A stretch of 8,417 bases of DNA from the NCBI GenBank assembly GCA_018819085.1, contig JAHJQT010000066.1:1-8417 (forward strand). Reading direction: 5' to 3'. Under the pieces are notes generated by a model that was not told where the DNA came from, searched no databases, and saw nothing but the letters and a program-made list of their open reading frames with translations. Below are positions 1 to 6,113 of the stretch, piece after piece. Made by a program: the position numbers and the translations under genes. Position 1 is the first letter of the stretch. Every line of letters begins with the position of its first letter. Source of the DNA: Patescibacteria group bacterium. Its GTDB lineage: Bacteria > Patescibacteriota > Minisyncoccia > Portnoybacterales > UBA2143.

Positions 1-2
1 GT

Positions 3-56
3 TCAAGTGAAAAACAACCGGCCTATATTGAGTTATTAAAGGATGAGTTCTTATGA
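3..56 (+). CDS. possible C-terminal end of an unidentified protein (partial)
   Basis: An open frame enters from the left edge and ends at the TGA at 54-56. Its 17 visible residues, SSEKQPAYIELLKDEFL, have the charged, Lys/Glu-rich composition of an ordinary soluble protein tail in an AT-rich genome. Too little is visible to name a family. If real, it converges on rnpB, and the A/T hairpin at 120-138 lies between them. A competing reading exists on the other strand: an ATG at 85-87 (-) opens a 29-codon frame that runs off the left edge. I slightly prefer the + strand reading on composition alone. Confidence 0.35.
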   Translation, partial: SSEKQPAYIELLKDEFL

Positions 57-119
57 AATAAGAAGATAAGCCAGCTAAAAAAAGCATGAGGAAATCTAAG
101 GGAACTAAAATTGTTGTAA

Positions 120-138
120 AAAAAATCTTTGATTTTTT
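120..138. terminator. weak A/T hairpin, possible bidirectional terminator
   Basis: AAAAAATC (120-127) can pair with GATTTTTT (131-138) across a TTT loop, giving an 8-bp stem with an A-run on one side and a T-run on the other. It lies between the putative + strand gene end at 56 and the rnpB terminator, where a terminator for the convergent gene would be expected. The stem has a single G-C pair, so it is thermodynamically weak and may be chance in such AT-rich DNA. Confidence 0.25.
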
Positions 139-195
139 CATTTCCTTTATTTATACCTTAATCCTAATGAATTATAAGCAAAAAATCAATGAATA

Positions 196-225
196 TAAAA
201 GAAACGCGCCTAAGCGCGTCTCTTT
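196..225 (-). terminator. intrinsic terminator of rnpB
   Basis: Read on the - strand, GAGACGCGC (222-214) pairs with GCGCGTTTC (209-201) around a TTAG loop. This gives nine pairs including one G-T, extendable by three A-T pairs, followed by TTTT at 200-197. The G+C-rich stem stands out sharply from the AT-rich surroundings. It begins a few nucleotides after the 3' strand of the RNase P RNA P1 helix, as expected for its transcription terminator. Confidence 0.85.
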
Positions 226-228
226 ATC

Positions 229-593
229 CAAGTAAATAATAAGCCGGGTTCTGTTCACCTCGCCAAAGGCGGGTTTAAATAGTCATTAATCTAGGCCCAA
301 TATTACTATTAGGCTCAAGCGAGCTACTTTTTTCCCGATGTAAAACCGGGATTTACTCTTGCACCAGACAGGGTTTACCATTCCTACGGGTTTCCCCGCG
401 GAAAGAGGGGTCTTAATCCCTCACTTTTCACCTTTACCCTATTTTAGGAGGTCTCCCCTAAAACAAAGAAATATTGTCTCTGCGGCACTTTCCCTAAGCT
501 CACACTCGGCGGAAGTTATCCGCTGTCTTTTTTTATGGTGCCCGGACTTTCCTCCCCGTAAAAATACGAGGCGACTATTTAATTTACTTGAAC
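229..593 (-). ncRNA. rnpB: RNase P RNA (bacterial type A)
   Basis: This is the catalytic RNA of ribonuclease P, which removes the 5' leader from pre-tRNAs and acts with the small protein RnpA. On the - strand it shows the universal blocks in order. GAGGAAAGTCCGGGCACC lies near the 5' end, followed by GGGAAAGTGCCGCAGAGAC, a GGTGAAAAG segment, GGTAAACCCTGTCTGGTGC, CGCTTGAGCC and CCTAGATTAATGAC. The 3' end is ACAGAACCCGGCTTA (the complement of + 241-255). The ends are set by helix P1: CAAGTAAAT (590-582) pairs perfectly with ATTTACTTG (237-229). The predicted start from the promoter, about 593, agrees with this. At about 365 nt it is of normal size, although the P15 region appears short. It is flanked by its own promoter and terminator and is independent of the neighbouring protein operon. 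Confidence 0.96.
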
Positions 594-600
594 TGTTTGT

Positions 601-629
601 ATATTATCATGGATAAAAAACTCTGTCAA
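601..629 (-). promoter_or_regulatory. sigma-70-type promoter of rnpB
   Basis: On the - strand TTGACA (629-624) is followed after exactly 17 nt by TAATAT (606-601). The -35 is a perfect consensus and the -10 is close to consensus. The predicted transcription start, at about 594-593, falls three or four bases before the P1 helix of the RNase P RNA. This is the best promoter match in the window, as expected for an abundant stable RNA. The palindromic left end of the transposase unit begins only a few bases beyond the -35 box. Confidence 0.88.
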
Positions 630-631
630 TT

Positions 632-648
632 GTTAGACGTGTTAGACG
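632..648 (+). repeat. tandem GTTAGACG pair at the left edge of the element
   Basis: GTTAGACG occurs at 632-639 and again at 641-648, one base apart. The second copy is the 5' arm of the left palindrome; the first is an extra half-copy outside it. A matching extra half-copy is not seen at the right palindrome. It could be a remnant of an older palindrome or a recognition sequence for the transposase. The repeat is seen directly; its role is unknown. Confidence 0.6.
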
Positions 649-663
649 CTAAGGGTCTAACAT
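639..663 (+). repeat. left REP-like palindrome of the transposase unit
   Basis: The 21-nt core at 641-661 is an imperfect palindrome. Arms GTTAGACGCT and AGGGTCTAAC surround a single central A, with one mismatch. With flanking bases it forms a 25-nt direct repeat with 1324-1348, differing at two positions. Relative to the reverse complement of the right core it differs at only one base. Such hairpins flanking a Y1 transposase of this family are typical REP sequences, which the enzyme binds and cuts as single-stranded hairpins (known for the family). Confidence 0.85.
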
Positions 664-671
664 GCTATAAT
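663..671 (+). promoter_or_regulatory. extended -10 promoter of the transposase gene
   Basis: TGCTATAAT (663-671) is a perfect extended -10 element. It starts right after the left palindrome, whose GTTAGAC arm (TTAGAC at 642-647, 18-nt spacer) is the only, weak, -35 candidate. Transcription should begin about 7 nt after the box, at 678-679. The in-frame ATG at 670-672 overlaps the -10 and cannot be translated from this promoter. The ATG at 679-681 would sit at the very 5' end of the transcript, implying leaderless translation. Confidence 0.6.
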
Positions 672-678
672 GGATTAT

Positions 679-1338
679 ATGGCAAGAGAAAAAATCGCCC
701 TGGGCGAATATTATCATATATTTAATAGAGGCAATAATAAACAAGATGTCTTTTTTGATAATAGAGATAGAATTAGATTTTTGTTTCTTATTCTTTATTT
801 CCAATCATCCTTGCCAATTTACAATATAGGTCGCCAAGTTTCATATTTTATCAAACATCAGATATTCAATATCTCTATGGAAAAAACAATAAAAAATAGG
901 ACAACAGAACTAATTAGTTTTGCATTTATGCCAAATCATTTTCATCTTATTCTTCACGAGACAAAACAAGGCGGTATTTCTAAATACATAGGCAGAATTC
1001 AAGATGGCTATACAAAATATATTAATACAAAATATAATAAATCAGGACATCTTTTTCAGGGAGTTTTCAAAAGAGTTCATATAAAAAACGATGAACAACT
1101 AATTTATTTATCTGCTTATATCCACCGTAATCCAAGAGAACTGAAAGAATGGAAAAATAAAGAGGAGCAATTCCCTTGGTCGAGCTATCAGGATTTTTCT
1201 CAACAAAATAGATGGAATAATTTACTAAAACATCAAATTATTACTGAACAATTTTCTGATCTCAATAGATACAAAGAGTTTGTGGAAAAAAGTAGCGCAA
1301 AATTGGTTAATAAAAAACATATAGTGTTAGACCCTTAG
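679..1338 (+). CDS. REP-associated tyrosine transposase (RAYT, Y1/HUH family)
   Basis: This is a single-strand DNA transposase of the IS200/RAYT class (Y1_Tnp fold), which nicks and joins DNA at hairpins through a catalytic tyrosine. The protein is about 219 residues from the ATG at 679. It shows the N-terminal motif YHIFNRG (residues 12-18) and the metal-binding HUH motif FMPNHFHLIL, with His87 and His89. The helix carrying the tyrosine is DGYTKYIN, with Tyr111 or Tyr114 the likely nucleophile. The family C-terminal block GHLFQGVFK and an IHRNP segment follow. An upstream in-frame ATG at 670 adds three residues, but it lies inside the -10 box, and family members usually begin MAR-, so I chose 679. 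No Shine-Dalgarno is visible. The last codons (VLDP-stop) are encoded by the right palindrome itself. No disruption is seen, so the gene appears intact. Confidence 0.92.
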   Translation: MAREKIALGEYYHIFNRGNNKQDVFFDNRDRIRFLFLILYFQSSLPIYNIGRQVSYFIKHQIFNISMEKTIKNRTTELISFAFMPNHFHLILHETKQGGISKYIGRIQDGYTKYINTKYNKSGHLFQGVFKRVHIKNDEQLIYLSAYIHRNPRELKEWKNKEEQFPWSSYQDFSQQNRWNNLLKHQIITEQFSDLNRYKEFVEKSSAKLVNKKHIVLDP

Positions 1339-1348
1339 GGTCTAACAT
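1324..1348 (+). repeat. right REP-like palindrome containing the transposase stop codon
   Basis: The 21-nt core at 1326-1346 has perfect 10-base arms, GTTAGACCCT and AGGGTCTAAC, around a single T. The TAG stop of the transposase is at 1336-1338, at the centre of the hairpin. The core lies 12 bp from the convergent stop codon of rnhA, so it also forms a hairpin in the 3' end of the seven-gene operon transcript. The only T-run on the - strand side (TTTTTT) starts several bases further on, so it is not a canonical terminator but may act as a 3' stabilising or stopping hairpin. Confidence 0.85.
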
Positions 1349-1358
1349 AAATCTATTG

Positions 1359-1793
1359 TCAAATTAACGTCTGCTCTCTATCTTGCCCATCTAATGCTTC
1401 ATTAACTAATCTATCAGCTTGTTTATTTTTTTCTCTTGGAATATGTTTAAAATTAACTATTTTAAAATCTAAAATTGAATTCCAAATTTTAATAAATAGT
1501 AGTTGTAATCTTTCTTCCTTAATCTTGTATTCATGATTTAATTGTTTAACCGCTAATTCACTATCCATTAAAAATTCTATTTCCATTTCTTTAGCTTTTT
1601 TCTTTCCAAAAAGAAGCTTTGCTTTTTTTAAAGCAAAAATAACTGCTTGATATTCGGTCTCATTGTTAGTCGCTTCTCCAATAAATTCAGAATAAGTTTT
1701 AATTATTTGATTCTCTTTATAGATTACAACTCCAATAGCAGAAGGACCAGGATTCCCCCGAGAACCACCATCAGTATAAATAGTAATTTTCAT
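1359..1793 (-). CDS. rnhA: ribonuclease HI
   Basis: This cytoplasmic endonuclease cleaves the RNA strand of RNA-DNA hybrids, for example R-loops and primer remnants. The 144-residue protein covers the whole RNase H fold. It shows IYTDGGSRGNPGP (Asp8), ATNNETEYQA (Glu47), LMDSELAVKQL (Asp77) and EKNKQADRLVNEAL (Asp127), which together form the D-E-D-D metal site. The TNNETEY form resembles the archaeal/Gram-positive branch rather than that of E. coli. There is no N-terminal hybrid-binding domain. Its ATG overlaps the recJ stop as ATGA (1793-1790), implying translational coupling. It is the last gene of the operon, and the palindrome of the transposase unit lies just past its stop. The rnhA symbol follows the domain. 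Confidence 0.95.
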   Translation of the reverse strand: MKITIYTDGGSRGNPGPSAIGVVIYKENQIIKTYSEFIGEATNNETEYQAVIFALKKAKLLFGKKKAKEMEIEFLMDSELAVKQLNHEYKIKEERLQLLFIKIWNSILDFKIVNFKHIPREKNKQADRLVNEALDGQDREQTLI

Positions 1794-3550
1794 AAACTTA
1801 GTCTTAAGTCAATAATTTTCATTTCTAAACTACGATTATTATTCCATTCATTCAGAATTAATTCAAAAACAATATCAACTAAATTTTCTTTTTTAAGCGC
1901 TTCATTTTTATCTCCCATTCCAAAAGCAATAGCATTAACTTTTTTAATCATTGATTTTTTACCAAAAACAATCAATTCTAATTTTAAATGTTTATCTCCA
2001 TTACCTACGGTTCTGCAACTAATAATTTCAGCTTTTTTAACTAAAAACTTTGGCTCTAAATTCCCTATTCCAAAAGGAGCGAAATTCTGGATACAATCAT
2101 AACTCTTCCAATTAATATCTTCTAATTGCATTTCAGCATCAATATCTAAAGATTGTTCCATATTTACATCTTTTAATTCTTTCTCTGCTATTTTACCAAA
2201 GATATTTTTTACTTTACTCAAATTCTTTATTTTCATCCGAAAACCACAGGCCTGTTTATGTCCTCCAAAATCATCAAAGAAATTAAGACACTTACTAAAT
2301 GCTTTAATTAAATCAAATTGAGCTATACTTCTGCATGAGGCCTGAATTAAATCTTTTTTCTCTTGATAAATTATTGTTGGAACATTATATTTCCTAGCAA
2401 TTTTTCCAGCAATTAAACCAACTAAACCAACAGGCCAATCAGAATCTCCTTCAAAAATAAATTTACAATTACTATTCTCAAGCTCTTTTTTGTTTAAACG
2501 ACTCTCTATTTCTTTAACAATTTTATCAGTTAAACTTTGTCTTTTTACATTATTATTATTAATCTGTTCAGCTAAAACAACTGCTTTCTCTTTATTTTTA
2601 GTAATTAAAAGATCATAAGCAGCATTAGCATGATCCATTCGACCAGCTGCATTTAATCTTGGACCAATTCCAAATCCAATCATTTGAGTATTAAGATTAG
2701 TCAAAGGAGCCTCTCCATTTTTAGAAGAATGAATAATTTTTGGATCAATACCAGAAATTTTCATTAATTCTTGAAGGCCAGGCCACTTTGTTTGAGCTAA
2801 AACGCCAAGTCCATATTTAACTAAAGCACGATTCTCTCTAATAAGGGGCATCATATCGGCTATAGTAGCAATAGCTGTAATATCAAGTAGCCATTTTTCA
2901 AAAGGAACAGATTTTTCTTTATTAATTGATCTTAATAAAGCACAAGCAAGCTTATATGTAACTCCAGCTCCTGCTAATTCTTTAAATGGATATTTATCTC
3001 CTTTTTGAAAAGGATCAATTAAAACAAAAGCATTTGGAATTTTATCTCTTAATGAATGATGATCAGTAATAATAACATCTATGCCTAAAGATTTAGCCAA
3101 ATCTATTTCTTTAAAATTAGTACATCCACAATCAACTGTAATAATTAAATTTGCTTTTTTTTCAGATAAAGAAACAATAGAGTTTTCATTCAAACCATGA
3201 CCTTCTTTATCTCTATCTGGAATATAAATTCCAGGATTCTTAACTCCTAATTCTTTTAATGTTAGAAATAAGATTGATGATGAACAAACTCCATCAGCAT
3301 CATAATCTCCGTAGATAAATATTTTTTCCTTTTTTTCTATAGCTTTTATAATCCTCGTCACAGCTTTCTTCATTCCTTTAAGTAAAAAAGGATCATGGAT
3401 ATCATCTAGATAATCAGGATTAAAAAATTCATCAATTTGCTTCTGTGTCTTTATGTTTCTATTATAAAGAAGGTTGCAAATCAAAGAAGAATACTCGGGA
3501 AATTGTTTTAAAAAAGCGCTCGGCGCTTTAGATTTAATATTCCATTTCAT
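1790..3550 (-). CDS. recJ: single-stranded-DNA-specific exonuclease RecJ
   Basis: RecJ is a 5'-3' single-strand DNA exonuclease of the DHH superfamily, used in recombination and base-excision and mismatch repair. At 586 residues it is full length. The catalytic motifs are present: IYGDYDADG (78-86), TVDCG (137-141), ITDHHSL (160-166), LAGAGV (191-196), IADMMPL (229-235) and GPRLNAAGRMDH (295-306). The DHHA1 part carries SCRS (404-407) and GGHKQACGF (428-436). In the last, Cys434 stands where Ala is usual. The C-terminal 120 or so residues match the OB-fold region. The ATG lies 2 nt after the pgk stop without a visible Shine-Dalgarno, so it probably depends on coupling to pgk. The stop overlaps the rnhA start by 4 nt. 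Confidence 0.96.
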   Translation of the reverse strand: MKWNIKSKAPSAFLKQFPEYSSLICNLLYNRNIKTQKQIDEFFNPDYLDDIHDPFLLKGMKKAVTRIIKAIEKKEKIFIYGDYDADGVCSSSILFLTLKELGVKNPGIYIPDRDKEGHGLNENSIVSLSEKKANLIITVDCGCTNFKEIDLAKSLGIDVIITDHHSLRDKIPNAFVLIDPFQKGDKYPFKELAGAGVTYKLACALLRSINKEKSVPFEKWLLDITAIATIADMMPLIRENRALVKYGLGVLAQTKWPGLQELMKISGIDPKIIHSSKNGEAPLTNLNTQMIGFGIGPRLNAAGRMDHANAAYDLLITKNKEKAVVLAEQINNNNVKRQSLTDKIVKEIESRLNKKELENSNCKFIFEGDSDWPVGLVGLIAGKIARKYNVPTIIYQEKKDLIQASCRSIAQFDLIKAFSKCLNFFDDFGGHKQACGFRMKIKNLSKVKNIFGKIAEKELKDVNMEQSLDIDAEMQLEDINWKSYDCIQNFAPFGIGNLEPKFLVKKAEIISCRTVGNGDKHLKLELIVFGKKSMIKKVNAIAFGMGDKNEALKKENLVDIVFELILNEWNNNRSLEMKIIDLRLSL

Positions 3551-3552
3551 AA

Positions 3553-4719
3553 TTACTTAAGTGCTTCTATTCCAGGAAGATTTTCCTCTGTTAAAAATTC
3601 GAGCATAGCCCCTCCACCAGTGCAAATATGATCAATTTTATTTAATAAATTTATTTTTTCTAATAAAAAAATACTATCTCCACCACCAACTATTGAAAAA
3701 GCATCACTATTAACGATTGATTTAGCTATTTGTCTACTTCCATTAATAGATTCTTTAAGCTCAATTACTCCCATTGGTCCATTCCAAATAATTGTTTCAG
3801 CTTTAGAAATAATATTATTAAAAAGATTTATAGTATCTGGCCCTATATCTAAAATCATTTCATCTTCTCTTGTTTTACCAATAGGAGCGATTCTAAACTC
3901 TTTTTTTCCTAAAGAATCACTAGAAGCAATTGCATCAACTGGCAAATGAAGTTTAATATCTGTTAAATTCATTTTTTTAACATCTTCAATCATTTTTTCT
4001 TCACTAACAGATTTTCCAATAGCAAATCCCTTTGCTGCAATAACTGTGTTAGCTAAAGCTCCTCCTAAAAGTAAATCATCAGCCTTGTTTAAAAATTTTT
4101 TTATAAATTTAATCTTAGAAGATATTTTTGCTCCACCAATAATAACAACTAAAGGACGCTTTTGCTTTTCTAAAACACCAGAAAGAGCATTAATTTCTTT
4201 TTCAAAGAGTAAGCCAGCACAAGATGGTAAAAATTCTGGGATTCCAACTATAGAGGCATGAGATCTATGACTTACGCTAAAAGCATCATTAACATAAATA
4301 TCTCCATAGCTCGCTAATGTTTTTGAAAAATCACGATCATTATTCTCTTCTTCTGGATAAAAACGAATATTCTCTAAAACAATAATTTCTCCCGAATTAA
4401 TATTTTTAATTTTATCTTCCACTTCTAAACCTATACAACTATCTAATTTAGTAATATCTTTTTTTAAAAGTTTTTTTAATCTCTCAACAACAACATCTAA
4501 GCGCAAATCTTCTCTTATTTTGCCACTAGGTCTACCTAAATGAGTTAAAAGAATAATACTTGCCCCTTGCTCTAGTAAATAATTTATACTTGGCAAAGTA
4601 GCTTGAATCCGCCAATCTTCTTGACTACTTATTTCTTTATTTTTATTTAACGGAATATTAAAATCAGCTCTAAAAAGAACCTTCTTCCCTTTAAAATTGA
4701 AATCTCTTAGAAACTTCAT
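3553..4719 (-). CDS. pgk: phosphoglycerate kinase
   Basis: This glycolytic enzyme interconverts 1,3-bisphosphoglycerate + ADP and 3-phosphoglycerate + ATP. It is 388 residues, a normal bacterial length. The N-terminal substrate site shows VLFRADFNIP (Arg17, Asp19, Asn21), Arg37, THLGRPSG (59-66), NIRF (Arg119) and NDAFSVSHRSH (Arg152). The C-terminal nucleotide domain shows IIGGAKISSKI (Lys198, Lys202), WNGPMGVIE (312-320), VGGGDS (344-349) and TGGGAMLEFL (367-376). The signature has Ile22 before Pro where Val, Ser, Ala or Cys is more usual, a conservative change. The start ATG overlaps the tpiA stop as ATGA, pairing two consecutive glycolytic steps in one coupled unit. A weak AAGAG lies upstream. 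Confidence 0.97.
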   Translation of the reverse strand: MKFLRDFNFKGKKVLFRADFNIPLNKNKEISSQEDWRIQATLPSINYLLEQGASIILLTHLGRPSGKIREDLRLDVVVERLKKLLKKDITKLDSCIGLEVEDKIKNINSGEIIVLENIRFYPEEENNDRDFSKTLASYGDIYVNDAFSVSHRSHASIVGIPEFLPSCAGLLFEKEINALSGVLEKQKRPLVVIIGGAKISSKIKFIKKFLNKADDLLLGGALANTVIAAKGFAIGKSVSEEKMIEDVKKMNLTDIKLHLPVDAIASSDSLGKKEFRIAPIGKTREDEMILDIGPDTINLFNNIISKAETIIWNGPMGVIELKESINGSRQIAKSIVNSDAFSIVGGGDSIFLLEKINLLNKIDHICTGGGAMLEFLTEENLPGIEALK

Positions 4720-5489
4720 ATAATAACTCTTTTAATAATTTTAACAAATTCACTTGCATTAAGAGATGCTCCTCCTATTAATAAGCCGTCCATATTTGCC
4801 TCTTTAATATAATCAATTGCATTTTGACTTATAACACTACCACCATAAAGAATTTTAACTCTTTCAGCAATTTCTCTACTATAGAGACCCGTTAATGTCT
4901 TTTTTATTAACAAAGCTGCTTTCATAGCATCATCAGGCAAACATGGCACACCTGTTCCAATTGCCCAAACTGGCTCATAAGCAATAGCAATATCTTGAAT
5001 TTTTGATTGAGAAATGCCTATTAATCCTTTTTCAATCTGCTCGCTTACAATAAAACTCATTTCATTTATCAATTTTCCTTCAGAATCAAAAGAATCTCTA
5101 TCCTTTTCACCAACACAGAAAATAGGTTTAAGTCTATTTTTAAGAATAGATTTTATTTTCTTATTAATTTCATCATCTGTTTCATTAAAATACCCTCTTC
5201 TTTCTGAGTGACCCACAATAATATATTTACATCCAAAATCCTTAATCATTGAAGAAGAAATTTCTCCAGTATAAGCTCCTTTATCTTCCCAAAAACAATT
5301 TTGCGCTCCAAGTTGAATAACTTTTTGTTTAAAAAGTGATAAATAAATAGATGGTGGGCAAATAACAGTTTCGACTTCATCTATTTTTTTTATTTCCTTT
5401 TTTACAGATACAAAAAGATGCTCAGCTTCTTTTTGAGTGGCAGGATTACATTTCCAATTAGCTACTATTAAAAGTTTGTTATTATTCAT
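4716..5489 (-). CDS. tpiA: triosephosphate isomerase
   Basis: This enzyme interconverts dihydroxyacetone phosphate and glyceraldehyde 3-phosphate in glycolysis and gluconeogenesis. The 257-residue TIM barrel retains all active-site residues: Asn11 and Lys13 (VANWKCN), His94 (IIVGHSERR), and the catalytic Glu172 (AYEPVWAIGTG, 170-180). The phosphate-binding loops YGGSV and LIGGASL are near the C-terminus. Cys14 replaces the Met usual in NWKMN. The start overlaps the dedA stop by 4 nt, in an A-rich stretch without a convincing Shine-Dalgarno. Together with pgk it forms the glycolytic core of the operon. No gapdh gene is present in the window. Confidence 0.97.
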   Translation of the reverse strand: MNNNKLLIVANWKCNPATQKEAEHLFVSVKKEIKKIDEVETVICPPSIYLSLFKQKVIQLGAQNCFWEDKGAYTGEISSSMIKDFGCKYIIVGHSERRGYFNETDDEINKKIKSILKNRLKPIFCVGEKDRDSFDSEGKLINEMSFIVSEQIEKGLIGISQSKIQDIAIAYEPVWAIGTGVPCLPDDAMKAALLIKKTLTGLYSREIAERVKILYGGSVISQNAIDYIKEANMDGLLIGGASLNASEFVKIIKRVII

Positions 5490-6109
5490 TTTTTTATTTT
5501 ATTTTTTATAATTAATCCTATTATTAAAATTACTGACAAAACAACAAAAGAGATAGAAATATATTCATAATATTCAGCAATTAATTCTTTGTTTGATCCA
5601 AATGCATAACCTAAGATAGCTAAAACAATAACCCAAATACTAGAACCTAAAAAAGTATATAGTGTAAAATTTTTAAGATTCATCTTAGAAAATCCAGCTG
5701 GAATAGAAATTAACTGCCTTACTGCAGGAATAAATCTTCCTATGAATGTAGAAAAATTTCCATATTTTAAGAAATATTTTTCTGCCTTAACTACTTTTTT
5801 CTTATTTATCAATAAAAATTTTAATATCTTAGAATCAGCTAAAGAATATATTATTTTTCTTCCTAATGTATAAGCTAAAAAATAGTTTATTAAAGCTCCT
5901 AATAAACTTCCTATTATTCCCGAAAGAATAACAAGAAAAATATTCATTTCTCCTTGCTGAGCTAGATAAGCTGCTGGAGGAATAACAATTTCAGATGGAA
6001 ACGGGATAAAAGAACTTTCAATAGTCATTAATAGGGTTATTCCTAAATATCCTATTTCTGAGATTAAATCTAATCCCCAATTAATAATTGTTTCTAAAAT
6101 AAGTTCCAT
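5486..6109 (-). CDS. DedA/VTT-family integral membrane protein
   Basis: DedA proteins are inner-membrane proteins needed for membrane integrity; some members flip undecaprenyl phosphate or phosphatidylethanolamine (known for the family). The protein has 207 residues. It shows an N-terminal segment with ESSFIPFPSE (31-40), a long hydrophobic segment at 56-81, the hallmark FIGRFIPAVRQ (122-132, with Arg125, Pro128 and Arg131) in the second re-entrant region, and two further hydrophobic helices at about 149-171 and 183-202 before a Lys-rich tail. The glycosyltransferase upstream makes carrier-lipid recycling an attractive role, but that is inference. The gene starts 4 nt after the galT-like stop. 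An AAGGA sits only one base from the ATG, too close for a standard ribosome binding site. Confidence 0.9.
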   Translation of the reverse strand: MELILETIINWGLDLISEIGYLGITLLMTIESSFIPFPSEIVIPPAAYLAQQGEMNIFLVILSGIIGSLLGALINYFLAYTLGRKIIYSLADSKILKFLLINKKKVVKAEKYFLKYGNFSTFIGRFIPAVRQLISIPAGFSKMNLKNFTLYTFLGSSIWVIVLAILGYAFGSNKELIAEYYEYISISFVVLSVILIIGLIIKNKIKK

Positions 6110-6113
6110 ATCC

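Larger units (their letters stand above)
641..1346 (+). mobile_element. RAYT/REP unit: Y1 transposase gene between two palindromes
   Basis: A single HUH-tyrosine transposase gene is bounded by two near-identical 21-nt palindromes, with essentially no other DNA inside. The left palindrome is followed immediately by the promoter -10 and start codon; the right one contains the stop codon. I see no clear target-site duplication outside it, which fits single-strand HUH transposition. The unit occupies the gap between the rnpB promoter and the 3' end of rnhA, so it interrupts no gene. RAYT genes are often domesticated and single-copy, so whether this unit still moves cannot be told from the window. 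The outer limits are inferred from the palindromes. Confidence 0.75.

Noticed and set aside
86..235. A 49-codon + strand open frame starting MRKSKGTKIVV
   Set aside because: It runs through the rnpB terminator and into the 3' strand of the RNase P RNA P1 helix. Its Lys/Phe/Ile-rich content is what random AT-rich DNA gives.
359..616. An 85-codon + strand frame opposite rnpB
   Set aside because: It lies wholly on the complement of the conserved RNase P RNA and resembles no protein; it is a by-product of the structured RNA sequence.
639..1348. The two palindromes as a minimal CRISPR array
   Set aside because: There are only two copies about 660 bp apart with a transposase gene between them, and no spacer-length periodicity or cas genes.
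624..1365. TGTCAA on both sides of the transposase unit (624-629 and 1357-1362) as a possible target-site duplication
   Set aside because: The left copy is the complement of the rnpB -35 and the right copy spans the rnhA stop. The match is only six bases and not adjacent to the palindromes at equal distance, so chance is likely, and HUH transposases do not normally make such duplications.
1647..2102. A 151-codon + strand frame antisense to rnhA and recJ
   Set aside because: It is rich in Ser, Ile, Phe and Leu, as is usual for the complement of Lys/Glu-rich genes, and both strongly recognised genes cover it on the other strand.
4046..4261. Shorter + strand frames inside pgk, tpiA (5014-5211), the GalT-like gene (6925-7125) and the glycosyltransferase (7438-7647)
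   Set aside because: All are antisense shadows of clearly identified enzymes and lack recognisable motifs or start signals.
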